From JAPWJZ01 sp964575605 (lineage in GTDB: Bacteria; Pseudomonadota; Alphaproteobacteria; Micavibrionales; UBA2020): a DNA stretch of 64,000 bases. This document shows positions 16,957 to 25,751 of this stretch, piece after piece. The notes beneath the pieces are model-generated. The model was not told the DNA's origin. It saw only the letters and a list, made by a program, of their open reading frames with translations, and ran no database searches. Location of the stretch: contig CAZNRN010000001.1 of NCBI GenBank assembly GCA_964575605.1, forward strand, positions 62,001 through 126,000, given 5' to 3'. Numbering within the stretch: the first letter of the stretch is position 1; every line of letters starts with the position of its first letter. The position numbers and the translations under genes were made by a program.

Positions 16957-17616
16957 ATGGGCCTGACCGACGACATGATCCGCAAGGCGGCCGCCGAGGG
17001 CGAGGATTTCGAGCTCGAGCGCGCACTGCGCCATACCGACGGCAAGCCCAATATGGCCGACGACGACGGCCTGACGCCGATGATGCATGCAGCGAAGGGC
17101 GGTTTCAGCCGCTGCATTTCTCACCTCTGCGATTTTGGCGGCGACGTGCATGCGCGCGACAAACAGGGGCGCAGCGCGATGCTGCACGCCGCTGAAAACG
17201 GGCGTGCGGGCGCGGTGCAGACATTACTGGAAAAAGGTGCATCCCCCGCCGCGCGCGATAACGATGGCCGCACCGCGCTGCACGCCGCGTGCGATTCAGG
17301 GGACGTGCAAACGGTGGAGACATTGGCCGCCTGCACCTACCTGCTGGATTACCGCGGCCCGCAAGGACGCACGCCGATCATGCAGGCCGCGATGAACGGC
17401 CATACTGATATTATCAGGCTACTGGTCCAAAAAGGCGCAGATATCAAGGCAACCGATGATGCGGGGCTTTCGGCGGCCGATTACGCGCATCTTTGCGGCC
17501 AGCGCGAAACCGAAGTCGCGCTTGAAGGCATGCATGTGACAAGCATCTTCGCAGGCGGCGTTACAAAGCGCCTGAAAGTTCATTCACCTATAAAACTGAA
17601 AACAGCCAGGCCTTAA
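16957..17616 (+). CDS. Ankyrin-repeat protein with conserved C-terminal tail
   Basis: 219 residues, about five well-formed ankyrin repeats from residue 8 to 180 (TPMMHAAKGGF, SAMLHAAENGR with LLEKGASPAARD, TALHAACDSGD, TPIMQAAMNGH with LLVQKGADIKATD). Ends GVTKRLKVHSPIKLKTARP, a clear copy of the shared tail. GAAGGAT precedes the ATG. Its stop overlaps the convergent ankyrin gene at 17613 by four bases. Confidence 0.9.
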   Translation: MGLTDDMIRKAAAEGEDFELERALRHTDGKPNMADDDGLTPMMHAAKGGFSRCISHLCDFGGDVHARDKQGRSAMLHAAENGRAGAVQTLLEKGASPAARDNDGRTALHAACDSGDVQTVETLAACTYLLDYRGPQGRTPIMQAAMNGHTDIIRLLVQKGADIKATDDAGLSAADYAHLCGQRETEVALEGMHVTSIFAGGVTKRLKVHSPIKLKTARP

Positions 17617-19139
17617 AGCGACGGCGGGCGCGGCTTAGGCGGTGCGAGGCGGTTGAGGCCGCCGCCGCCGAGGCCGGGTTCTTTGTTATCGTTTGCTTTA
17701 TCCGCAGGCTTGTCGGTGCCTTTATCGAGACCGAAGCCGGTCGAGGTAAGCTTGCCCTTGTCGAGCTTGTCGGGGCGCTTGCGCATCAGCTCGGGGTTCA
17801 GCGGCAGCTGTTTCTTGTACTGCCCGCCGGCGACGATGAGGCGCTGCACATAGGGGCTGTTGCGGTCGTCTTTTTCGGCGAGGCGGTCGAGCACCGTCCA
17901 GCCGCGCGCGTCGGTCAGGTCGGGGTCGGCACCGAGGTCGAGCAGGCGGTCCAGCATCGTCAGGTTCTTGTTCTCGATCGCGATATGCAGCGCGGTGCGC
18001 CCGTCCCGATCGGCCGCGTCGGGGTTAATTTTCTTGTGCAGCAGGAATTCGACCAGGCCCAGCTGTTTCTGATGCACGGCATAGTGCAGCAGCGTGCGGC
18101 CCTGTTCGTCGGCCGCGTTCGGGTCCGCGCCCGCGTTGACCAGCATGCGCGCGGCACCGATGAATTTATCGTCGATCCAGTAAGGCGGGCGTTCGGCGCG
18201 GCGCACCAGCTCGCCCAGCGGCGTGAGGCCGCGGATGTTGACGTCCTTCAGCAGCGAGGGTTCTTTTTCGAGCACCTTGGCGATCATCGCGGTGTTTTGC
18301 GTGCGCACCAGCGCGTGCAGCACGTTGTTGCCATTGATGTCGCGCGTGCAGAGGTCGCAGCCCTTGAGCGCGTTGTCGAAGGTCTCGTTCATCTCGAGGC
18401 GCGCGGCGAGGTGCAGAATCGTCTCGCCCAGCTTGTTGGTCGAGCCGACGTCGGCCTTGAAGGCCAGCATCTGCTGCAGCACCTTGGGATATTCTTTGAT
18501 CCGGTCTTCTTCCAGCATCATCATGTAGGGCGAGATGCCGAAGTTGTTTTTAACGTTCGGGTCGGCGCCGTTTTTCAGCAGCTTCTCGACCATATTCGCG
18601 CGGCCGAGGAAGGTGTGCAGCGGCGTATTGCCGTCGTTGTCCTGCGCGTTGATATTCGCGTTGTTCTGTACCAGCAGGTCAACCAAATCAGGTTGCGCGG
18701 TCGCGACGACGTGCAGCGCGGCCTTGCCCTGCTCGTCCTTGATGTTCGGGTCTGCGCCCAGCTTCAGCAGCGTGCGCACAAATGTTTCCTGGCTCTGCAT
18801 TGCGGCGCGGTGAAGCGGCGTCTTGCCAGTTGCATCCTGCAGGTTCACATCCGCGCCGGCCTGGATCAGCGCGACGGCGATGGAATGGCGGTCCTTGTCG
18901 AGCGCAAGGTGCAGCGGCGGGTACATCAGGTTGCCGCGCAGGTTGATGTCGGCGCCCGCCTTGATCAGCGCCACGACCGAGGGCAGGTCATTCTGCACGA
19001 TCGCCTTTTGCAGGCGCGTGTAGCCCGTATCCTGAACCGAGTTCGGATCGGATTTGAAGATGCCGGCCACCTTGTTAAAGAAATTTTTCAATTCTTTTAT
19101 CCCGGGCGCATAAGCAGGAAGTCGATTTTTCGATTGCAA
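17613..19139 (-). CDS. Long ankyrin-repeat protein
   Basis: 508 residues with about twelve ankyrin repeats in two blocks (residues about 40-270 and 285-440). Most repeats are canonical, for example TPLHRAAMQSQ with LLKLGADPNIKD and TLLHYAVHQKQ with LLHKKINPDAAD. A CxxC pair (GCDLCTRD) lies in a repeat turn near residue 255. The C-terminus is a Lys/Asp/Pro/Gly-rich linker with ANDNKEP and ends PPKPRPPSL rather than the shared tail. The annotated TTG start lacks a good ribosome site; a TTG at 19091 is an alternative, so the first 16 residues are uncertain. Confidence 0.85.
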   Translation of the reverse strand: MQSKNRLPAYAPGIKELKNFFNKVAGIFKSDPNSVQDTGYTRLQKAIVQNDLPSVVALIKAGADINLRGNLMYPPLHLALDKDRHSIAVALIQAGADVNLQDATGKTPLHRAAMQSQETFVRTLLKLGADPNIKDEQGKAALHVVATAQPDLVDLLVQNNANINAQDNDGNTPLHTFLGRANMVEKLLKNGADPNVKNNFGISPYMMMLEEDRIKEYPKVLQQMLAFKADVGSTNKLGETILHLAARLEMNETFDNALKGCDLCTRDINGNNVLHALVRTQNTAMIAKVLEKEPSLLKDVNIRGLTPLGELVRRAERPPYWIDDKFIGAARMLVNAGADPNAADEQGRTLLHYAVHQKQLGLVEFLLHKKINPDAADRDGRTALHIAIENKNLTMLDRLLDLGADPDLTDARGWTVLDRLAEKDDRNSPYVQRLIVAGGQYKKQLPLNPELMRKRPDKLDKGKLTSTGFGLDKGTDKPADKANDNKEPGLGGGGLNRLAPPKPRPPSL

Positions 19140-19164
19140 AACTTAGCATGGTTAACATGCAGAG

Positions 19165-19179
19165 TCTATGCAGCATAGA
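19165..19179. promoter_or_regulatory. Possible operator between divergent genes
   Basis: TCTATGC, one base, GCATAGA: a compact inverted repeat between the ankyrin gene (minus) and the protease gene (plus). It overlaps a TAGACT that could be the -10 of the minus gene. Another small inverted repeat, GCATG/CATGC, lies at 19147-19160. Weak evidence. Confidence 0.3.
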
Positions 19180-19391
19180 AAGATGTCGCGCAAAAACAAT
19201 GGGATATCGCAATATTGTTTCATAAATATGACATTAGCGCGCTGCAGCACTTCCCCGCGGCTTGCCTCCTTGCCCTGTTTGTACCTCACAGCTTTCTATC
19301 TTGCGTTAAAGGGACTTAAACGCACAGTATGGGCATTAGCAGTCGAGGGGGACTGCACCGGGGGACTGTTTTGACCAAATTTGGGGATGTG

Positions 19392-20819
19392 ATGCGCCTG
19401 AAAACCATGCTTTTTGCGCTGCTGCTGGCAGTGCTGGCCTTCCCTGCCTTCGCGCAGGATGACGAAGACGGCCAGCCGTCCAAGGACGAAGCCCGCCGGA
19501 TTTACCAGGCCCATGCCGGCGCTATATATCAAGTGCAGGTCATCGACCTTGCCTCCGACAAAAAGAACAGCATCGGCTCGGGCTTCCAGTTCACCACCGA
19601 CGGCTTGATCGGCACCAACTATCACGTCGTGGCCGAGGCGCTGCAGCGCCCGGACAGCAACCGCCTTGAATACGTCGACGAACACGACAGGCGCGGGCAG
19701 CTCACCATCCAGCTGGTCGACGTGGTGCATGACCTCGCCATCCTGAAAATGGATAAGCCCGGCCCCGATTTCATCGCGCTGGGCAGCTCCGACCAGCCCA
19801 AGGGTTTGCGCCTCTTCTCGCTCGGCAACCCGCGCGATATCGGTTTCTCGATTATCGAGGGCACTTATAACGGCAAGAACCGCGACAGTTTCTTCGACAA
19901 GATCCACTTCTCCGGCTCTCTCAACCCCGGCATGTCGGGCGGCCCCGCCGTCAGCCATGACGGCAAGGTGGTCGGCATCAACGTATCGACAGGCGGCAAC
20001 CAGATATCCTTCCTGGTGCCGGTCGAGCCCCTGCGTGAATTGCAGGAAGAACTGGTGAAGCAAGGCCCCAATTTCGATTTCAAGTCAAAGGCGCATGCCT
20101 ATATCGAGCAGCAGTTGCTGGCCGCGCAGAAGAAGAACGTCGACCGGATATTGGCAGAAAAATGGGAGGCGATGGATTTCGGGCCCTTCTCGGTGCCGAA
20201 GCACGTCACGGCGGCCTTCAAGTGCTGGGGCGATTCCAGCGTGCAGGAGAAAAAACCCTATAGCGAATACCATTCCACCTGCGCCACCAACGACCGCATC
20301 TTCATGGATTCCAACAGCGACGCGGAGGGCGAGTTCTACACCGGCCTTTACCTCTACCGCTTCGATTACTACAAGGCGAAGGATACCTTAAGTGTGCCAC
20401 GATTCTATGCGCTCTACCAGCGCGAATACGGCATGCCGCTGCAGGCCTATACCAACGCGGGCGAGGACGACGCGACCAATTTCGACTGCAACAGCCGCTT
20501 CCTCGACCTGCAGGGCAAGCGCTGGAAAGCGTCCTTCTGCGTCAGGCAGTACAAGAAATACCCGCAGCTTTACGACCTGCACCTTTACATGGCGCTGGTG
20601 GGAGAGCCGCGCGACGCCTTCATGGCGAGCCAGGCGCTGCAGGGCGTGTCGATGGACAGCGCGCTGAAGATGGCGCAGCGCTTCATGGAAGACATCCGCC
20701 CGATCGCATCAAAAGTGTCGGCCGCCGCACCGGCGAAACCTGCCGATGCAGCCAAGAAGGACGAAAAGGAGGAGGAGACAAAAGCCGTGGGTAAGGATGA
20801 AAAGGCGGTGACCCCATGA
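19392..20819 (+). CDS. Secreted trypsin-like serine protease (DegP/HtrA-type protease domain)
   Basis: 475 residues. Signal peptide of about 22 residues (MRLKTMLFALLLAV to AFAQ). The S1 protease domain has the full triad: His78 in TNYHVV, Asp114 in HDLAIL and Ser182 in NPGMSGGP, with oxyanion-loop spacing as in HtrA. There is no PDZ domain; residues 225-440 are a separate domain with four Cys (KCWG, STCATND, NFDCNS, SFCVRQ) that could form disulphides in the periplasm. The C-terminus is a charged Lys/Glu tail. GGGGAT precedes the ATG; a TTG at 19371 behind GGGGGA is possible. Its stop overlaps the FHA gene, so the two are co-translated. Confidence 0.85.
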   Translation: MRLKTMLFALLLAVLAFPAFAQDDEDGQPSKDEARRIYQAHAGAIYQVQVIDLASDKKNSIGSGFQFTTDGLIGTNYHVVAEALQRPDSNRLEYVDEHDRRGQLTIQLVDVVHDLAILKMDKPGPDFIALGSSDQPKGLRLFSLGNPRDIGFSIIEGTYNGKNRDSFFDKIHFSGSLNPGMSGGPAVSHDGKVVGINVSTGGNQISFLVPVEPLRELQEELVKQGPNFDFKSKAHAYIEQQLLAAQKKNVDRILAEKWEAMDFGPFSVPKHVTAAFKCWGDSSVQEKKPYSEYHSTCATNDRIFMDSNSDAEGEFYTGLYLYRFDYYKAKDTLSVPRFYALYQREYGMPLQAYTNAGEDDATNFDCNSRFLDLQGKRWKASFCVRQYKKYPQLYDLHLYMALVGEPRDAFMASQALQGVSMDSALKMAQRFMEDIRPIASKVSAAAPAKPADAAKKDEKEEETKAVGKDEKAVTP

Positions 20820-21811
20820 CACAGGCATTTTCCGGGGCTGTGATCGAAATCATCCCCCATGCGGGCGACGGCGCCCTGTCGTTCCAGCGCGTCGCGGCTT
20901 TCCCCTGCACTATCGGCCGCGGCTATCACAACGACATCATCCTGCCCGACCCGCATGTCGGCGACCGGCATATGTCTATCGAAAAAACCGAAAGCGGCTG
21001 GCTGGTACGCGATTTAAGCCCCGTGAACGGCATCGCGCTGAACGGCCAGCATATGCGCGAAGACGTATTTGCCCTGAAATCAGGCGACCACCTGCGCATC
21101 GGACGCACCGAGCTCAAATTCTATGAGCCCAGCCATGCCGTTCTGCCCGCCGTGCGCATCGCGCGCGCGCATGCGCTGACGGTCGTGCTGGCGCGTTCGT
21201 ACATCGTCTGGTCGTCCTTTGCGCTGGCGATCGCCGGCCTCACGCTCTGGACCTATCTTTCTGTCTGGACGGAAACCGAAGATATCCCGTCGCGCCTCGG
21301 CGCCGTCGCGGCAGGCACCTTCGCGCTGGTGCTGATCTGGTCGGGCCTCTGGGCGGCGGCGGGCCGGCTCATCCGCCACAAATCACGCTTCCGCAACCAC
21401 GTGGCGCTGTTCAGCATCTTCCTGATCGCGATCCCCTTTATCTCGTGGATCGAAAGCTACGCCGACTTCCTGACCAACGAGAACTGGTTCTCGACCGCGC
21501 TCAGTTACGGCATGCATATGACGCTGCTGGTGGGATTGCTTTACGGCTGCCTGACCCTCACAACCGACATGCCACAGCGCCGCCGTGTCCTGTCGTCCAT
21601 TTACTTCACGGGTGGCCTGACGCTGGGTATCCTTGCGCTAAATTTCGCGGGGCAGCGTGATTTCACGCAGCAGCCTGAGTATGCCTCCGGCCTGCAACCC
21701 TATCTCGCCAGCCTTGCGCCCGCGGACAACCTTGAAGAATTCATGACGGGATCGGGCAAGCTATTCGAATCCAAGACTTTTGCCAAAGGCGACGCCGTCC
21801 CGGTGAAATAG
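20816..21811 (+). CDS. FHA-domain multi-span membrane protein
   Basis: 331 residues. Residues 20-100 are a forkhead-associated domain: GRGYHNDI, RHMSIE and SPVNGIALNG correspond to the GR, SxxH and NG signature strands, with His in place of Ser in part of the signature. Four to five transmembrane helices follow (about 124-145, 158-180, 195-215, 230-250, 262-282). FHA domains bind phosphothreonine, so this may link kinase signalling to the membrane and to the co-translated protease at 19392, though the FHA side and the protease would be on opposite faces of the membrane. No kinase is in the window. Confidence 0.85.
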   Translation: MTQAFSGAVIEIIPHAGDGALSFQRVAAFPCTIGRGYHNDIILPDPHVGDRHMSIEKTESGWLVRDLSPVNGIALNGQHMREDVFALKSGDHLRIGRTELKFYEPSHAVLPAVRIARAHALTVVLARSYIVWSSFALAIAGLTLWTYLSVWTETEDIPSRLGAVAAGTFALVLIWSGLWAAAGRLIRHKSRFRNHVALFSIFLIAIPFISWIESYADFLTNENWFSTALSYGMHMTLLVGLLYGCLTLTTDMPQRRRVLSSIYFTGGLTLGILALNFAGQRDFTQQPEYASGLQPYLASLAPADNLEEFMTGSGKLFESKTFAKGDAVPVK

Positions 21812-21917
21812 CCATCTAAGCCATTGAAAATATGTAGTTCAGTGCCGAGATTTTAGGCTGGATTAGATTTTCCATATTGTATATAATATCCTATCGGTTT
21901 TAAGCGGGGGCAACGCC

Positions 21918-22436
21918 TTGGACGACCAGAAAAAGCCATTCACAGTCGACATCGACCTGCAGAAGGATTTCGGCAGCAATGCCAAAGCCGCGCTTGCCGA
22001 CAAATTCAAAAAGTATTTAGGCGATCCAGCAGTAACAGAAAGCCTGAAAAATATTCCGTTGAAGCCGATACGCCACAAGGAGTCACCCTACATCATTGCC
22101 CCGCTCGACATGTCCGGTTCGATGGGCGGTTATGGCCTGCATGAGATTCCTCACAAGGAGTCGCTCAAGAACATCTGGGACAAAGAACTTCTCAGCAACA
22201 AGTTCAACGACAAGAAAATCATCATTTTCGATGAAATGGACAAGCTCGCGGACGATGACATCGTAAAGAAGATGCGCGAACTCATCGACACGCTCGGGCC
22301 CTTAAACATTCATTTCGTAGCGCCTGAATCACGGGCAGAGGGCACTGTTTTGGCCGAGAGCTTCCAGCAGGGCGCTGCGCAGCCGGTCGCGGTGCGCCGC
22401 CCGTTCAGCCTGCGCGCGCAGGCCTCGACCCCATGA
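21918..22436 (+). CDS. Central fragment of a ClpB-like AAA+ module, with C-terminal tail
   Basis: 172 residues, TTG start eight bases after GGGGG. Residues 58-73 (YIIAPLDMSGSMGGYG) resemble the ClpB segment containing the substrate pore loop, 101-109 (IIIFDEMDK) is a Walker B, and 131-138 (IHFVAPES) resembles the sensor 1 strand. There is no Walker A or small domain; those are in the next gene, whose ATG overlaps this stop. A short duplicate, ESLKNI, occurs at 41 and 81. It ends VAVRRPFSLRAQASTP, matching the shared tail. Probably acts as a subunit with the 22433 product. Confidence 0.75.
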   Translation: MDDQKKPFTVDIDLQKDFGSNAKAALADKFKKYLGDPAVTESLKNIPLKPIRHKESPYIIAPLDMSGSMGGYGLHEIPHKESLKNIWDKELLSNKFNDKKIIIFDEMDKLADDDIVKKMRELIDTLGPLNIHFVAPESRAEGTVLAESFQQGAAQPVAVRRPFSLRAQASTP

Positions 22437-22999
22437 CGCTGGAAGGACTCCGGAAAGCAAAAGAAGCCATGGCGCGGCAAGTCCTTGGCCACCAGAAAGC
22501 CCTCGATGAAATCACCAAGGCGCTGGCGGACAAAAAGGTGCCCGCCTCGATTATTCTGGCGGGCCCGCCCGGCACAGGCAAGACCGCGATGGTGAAGCGT
22601 ATCGCGGAAATGTTCCAGGACGCAGTTATATTCAACCCCCTGACGCCCGAACAGCTTGGTGAAATCGCCGACAAGATGGTCGACAGGCACGCAAGCCTTC
22701 CCGATGCGTGCAAGGACGAGGCTAAAAAGATCGTCCGCGACGTTATCGCGTCGGGGCACGACACATCACAAGGCGCGCGCAGCATCGACAGGCTGGTTGA
22801 TGACCTTGCCTCGGTCGCGACCGAGGCCGATATGCGCAGCGCCCTCATGGAAAAATACCCGGTTTACGGGCAGCGGATCAGTGTCGACAGCGGCAGGGCA
22901 CTGGCGGAATCTTTCACCAGCGGAACGGTGGGCGAGACCCGCGCGCGCAAGCCCCTGAAGCTGAGATCAGGGCGCGTCGGGTTTTTTGCCCTGCACTGA
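22433..22999 (+). CDS. ClpB-like AAA+ ATPase lacking the Walker B segment, with C-terminal tail
   Basis: 188 residues. Residues 17-30 (VLGHQKALDEITKA) match the start of a Clp D2 domain, 44-51 (GPPGTGKT) is a Walker A, then after only about 12 residues comes VIFNPLTPEQLGEIAD, the start of the Clp small domain, with GARSIDR (114-120) in the place of the sensor 2 arginine. The approximately 90 residues that should lie between them are missing and their counterparts are in the upstream gene. It ends TRARKPLKLRSGRV plus a hydrophobic FFALH. Overlaps the convergent ankyrin gene by 33 bases. Confidence 0.8.
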   Translation: MTLEGLRKAKEAMARQVLGHQKALDEITKALADKKVPASIILAGPPGTGKTAMVKRIAEMFQDAVIFNPLTPEQLGEIADKMVDRHASLPDACKDEAKKIVRDVIASGHDTSQGARSIDRLVDDLASVATEADMRSALMEKYPVYGQRISVDSGRALAESFTSGTVGETRARKPLKLRSGRVGFFALH

Positions 23000-23947
23000 A
23001 ATCGGTTTCTTGACCATCATATCGCGCTGCACCGCGGTGTTGTAAGGCTCCAGCCCGTGGACGTCTTTCACCTTGTTCAGCATCAGCGTCAGCACGGCCT
23101 TGGCGTCGCGCGTGCGCTGGCCATAGGAAGAACTGCTGTTGTAGCTGTCATAGCGGTCGCTGCTGCTGGTGGCCGTTTCAAGCACTTTTAGCGCCTCGTC
23201 GAGCGGCGAAAGGCCATTATAGGAACGTTGCAGCGGGTCGGCGCCCTTGCGCAGCAGGTAATCTACTTTTTTCAGGTCGTTGGAGCGCGCCGCCAGTTGC
23301 AGCGGCGTTTCGCCGGCCGAATTGCGCGCGTTGATCGACACGCCGTTATCGACCAGATAATCGATGATGTCTTCGCGAAAGTTCGCCAGCGCGACATGCA
23401 GCGCAGTCTGCATGACCTCGCCGTCGCGGATACGGCCTTGCACATCGGCACCGTTGTCGACGGCCCAGCGCATGGCGGGCAGGTCTTTCTTTTCGATGCC
23501 CTTGAACAAAATATCCTGCGCAAGGCCCGTCGGGTGCGCGCCCTTGGCGATATACCAGCGCATGCGGTCGAAATCGCCGGAGCGTGCGGCGCGTTGCGCC
23601 ACGGTTTCGCCCTGCGGGTTCTGCTGGTCGATGGGCACGCCCTTCGACAGCAGCGCCTCTATCACGGGCTCGGCAAAGTTTTCGTGCGCATGGTGCAGTA
23701 TCGTCTGGTATTTGCGGTCGGAAGATTGCACGAGCGTGCCGAGGTCCGCGCCGTATTCGATGGCGAGGTTCACGAACTCGGGCGATTTTTTGGAAATCGC
23801 GCGCACCAGCAATTCCTGCGTAGACGCGCCCGACTGCGCCGCCACCTTGATGAGGTCTGCATCCCAGGCCTTGATCGCGCCCGCCATCATGCGGTCGATG
23901 ACCTGCTGCTGTTCGGGCGTCATGGGCGTTTTGGCGCGGTGTTTCAT
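22967..23947 (-). CDS. Ankyrin-repeat protein with conserved C-terminal tail
   Basis: 326 residues from the ATG at 23947, which has GAGG six bases upstream; an ATG at 24001 would add 18 residues. About seven ankyrin repeats from 30 to 250 (LLSKGVPIDQQNPQGE, TALHVALANFRED, TPLQLAARSND with LLRKGADPLQRS). A Ser/Tyr-rich loop (SSSDRYDSYNSSSSYG) lies near 270. Ends RDMMVKKPISVQGKKPDAP, a good copy of the shared tail. A TTGACA at 24042-24047 may be its -35 element. Confidence 0.87.
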   Translation of the reverse strand: MKHRAKTPMTPEQQQVIDRMMAGAIKAWDADLIKVAAQSGASTQELLVRAISKKSPEFVNLAIEYGADLGTLVQSSDRKYQTILHHAHENFAEPVIEALLSKGVPIDQQNPQGETVAQRAARSGDFDRMRWYIAKGAHPTGLAQDILFKGIEKKDLPAMRWAVDNGADVQGRIRDGEVMQTALHVALANFREDIIDYLVDNGVSINARNSAGETPLQLAARSNDLKKVDYLLRKGADPLQRSYNGLSPLDEALKVLETATSSSDRYDSYNSSSSYGQRTRDAKAVLTLMLNKVKDVHGLEPYNTAVQRDMMVKKPISVQGKKPDAP

Positions 23948-24163
23948 CGCATGCCTCATCTTAAAGTTACGCGGCAACGCCGCGGGGTTCTTCAGAATCA
24001 TTTTGTAAAAGGAGAGTCCACGTTAACAGAAGATGTCCTTATGTCAACGCGGCCACGATTTCACATATCGGAAAAGCGCGAAACAAAGATTCTTTTTGCT
24101 GCGCTGCAATGCAATTAACTGAATCTTAACAGGGAGTTTACTACCCTTTTGTTGCGCGGACAT

Positions 24164-24192
24164 TTGCCGCGACGTGCAACTTGATCTATCCT
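24164..24192 (+). promoter_or_regulatory. sigma70-type promoter for the ankyrin gene at 24217
   Basis: TTGCCG (24164-24169), 17-base spacer, TATCCT (24187-24192). Confidence 0.5.
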
Positions 24193-24216
24193 TTAAGTGG
24201 GGAAACGGGGTTTTGC

Positions 24217-24765
24217 ATGCTGGGATTGAACGGGCTTTTCAACAGGCTTACTGGCAACGGCATCGACAAGCGCGACAAGAACGGCGAGACACGCCTCTAT
24301 CGCGCGGTTAAGAACGGCGACATCAACACCGTGAAACGCCTGCTGCGCGACGGCGCCGACCCGAACATCCCGAATGATCACAATTTAACGCCGCTGCATC
24401 ACGCCTGCTATTGGGGCGATTGCGAAGTGGCGGATGCGCTTTTAAAAGCAGGCGCAGACGTGCATCAGCATAACGGCAAGGGCTGGACGGCATTGCACTC
24501 GGCCGCTGTATCAGGCGGCATGAAATCGCGCAGCAAGGTTATCGGCCTGCTGAAAAAATTCGGCGCGAAGGACGATGCGAAAGACAAGCACGGCTGGACG
24601 CCCGCGGATTACATGATGATCTGGGAAGAAAACGCGGCAGCCGCGGAAAAACTGAAACAGTTTTTGCAAATCCCGAACGGCCTGTCGCCAAAAGGCAGCG
24701 GCATGAAGCCGCAAACGCCGGCACCCTCGGCTGGCGCTGCCCCCAAACCGCCCGCACCGAAATAA
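24217..24765 (+). CDS. Small ankyrin-repeat protein
   Basis: 182 residues. The ATG at 24217 follows GGGG seven bases upstream; a TTG at 24181 lies inside the predicted promoter so is unlikely. Four ankyrin repeats (TRLYRAVKNGD with LLRDGADPNIPN, TPLHHACYWGD with LLKAGADVHQHN, TALHSAAVSGG, TPADYMMIWEE). It ends with a Pro/Ala-rich tail (PSAGAAPKPPAPK) instead of the beta-like shared tail. Confidence 0.88.
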   Translation: MLGLNGLFNRLTGNGIDKRDKNGETRLYRAVKNGDINTVKRLLRDGADPNIPNDHNLTPLHHACYWGDCEVADALLKAGADVHQHNGKGWTALHSAAVSGGMKSRSKVIGLLKKFGAKDDAKDKHGWTPADYMMIWEENAAAAEKLKQFLQIPNGLSPKGSGMKPQTPAPSAGAAPKPPAPK

Positions 24766-25170
24766 TTTTTCTCCGCACAAAAACTTCTGCTGCGGTATCG
24801 CCCCACCGCCGCATTAAAGGTTCTTTTACCCTGTAATGATATTATGGAATTAATACCTTCATACATGAGGTATCATTCCCGGCGCAGCCCTCCGGATCTT
24901 GTTTCCCGGCTCGCCTTGGGGGTTAGTGACGGATGCGGGAGGAGTTGTCTCTTATACGTTGGGGTATGTCAGGCTCTGTCTTCCTTGCTTTTCCGCCCAT
25001 TCATATACAAACCGGCCACGCGTCGAGCATGGCCGGTTTCGCTTTTGCGAAACGGCCCTTCCATATATGCCGCAGCAAAGCCACTGCGGGTATCGCTTTT
25101 CCGGTTCACTTTTGCGATTAATTCACCGAAAATGAGGAAGAACTGCACCTTGAAAGGGGCTTAGAAATAT
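24766..25170. other. 405-base gene-free region with hairpins; possible structured RNA or leader
   Basis: No convincing coding frame. Hairpins include ATACCT/AGGTAT near 24851-24871, a perfect ten-base AAACCGGCCA/TGGCCGGTTT at 25009-25039, and GTTTCGC-TTTT-GCGAAAC just after, which shares bases with the previous stem so the two are mutually exclusive. A purine-rich GGATGCGGGAGGAG lies near 24930. It could be the leader of the lemA-like gene or an independent small RNA; 6S RNA was considered but the conserved ends are not recognisable. Confidence 0.35.
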
Positions 25171-25746
25171 ATGCAAGACATGATTCTCTGGGGCATTCTG
25201 GCTGGCGGCTTTATCTGCATCCTGATGTTCATCGGCATCTATAACCGCATCGTCGCGTTGCGCCAGCGGCGCAAGAACGCTTTCTCGGACGTCGACGTGC
25301 AGCTGCGCCAGCGCTATGACCTGGTGCCCAACCTTGTCGAGACAGTGAAGGGCTATGCTGGACACGAAAAATCGGTGCTTGAAAACGTGACGGCGGCACG
25401 CGCCAGTGCAATGCGCGGCGGAAATATCGGCGACCGCATGAAGGCCGAACAGGCCCTGGGCGGCGCGATGATGAACCTGATGGCGGTCGCGGAGCAATAC
25501 CCGCAGCTGAAGGCAGATGCGAACTTCCTGCGCCTGCAAGGCGAGCTGTCAGATATCGAGAACAAGATCGCGGCGTCGCGCCGTTTCTTCAACAACGCCA
25601 CATCGGAATACAACACGACGATCACCCAGTTCCCGGCCGTGATCGTGGCGAAGCTGTTCGGCTATGGCGAAGAGATCTTCTTCGAGCTTGACCCGGCGGA
25701 AGCCGCCGCCGTCAAGGCGGCGCCGAAGGTTAACTTCGGCACCTGA
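25171..25746 (+). CDS. lemA: LemA family protein
   Basis: 191 residues, the usual LemA length. One N-terminal membrane helix (about 4-24) is followed by the family signature YNRIVALRQRRKNAFSDVDVQL and RYDLVPNLVETVKGYAGHE, then long helices and FFNNATSEYNTTI near 145. LemA proteins are envelope-anchored helical bundles of uncertain role, often encoded with HtpX-like proteases, as here (26322). GAAAGGGG precedes the ATG. Confidence 0.93.
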   Translation: MQDMILWGILAGGFICILMFIGIYNRIVALRQRRKNAFSDVDVQLRQRYDLVPNLVETVKGYAGHEKSVLENVTAARASAMRGGNIGDRMKAEQALGGAMMNLMAVAEQYPQLKADANFLRLQGELSDIENKIAASRRFFNNATSEYNTTITQFPAVIVAKLFGYGEEIFFELDPAEAAAVKAAPKVNFGT

Positions 25747-25751
25747 GAGCC

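Noticed and set aside
24880..24990. 6S RNA
   Set aside because: Length and a purine-rich segment invite it, but the conserved closing stem and central bubble could not be found by eye.
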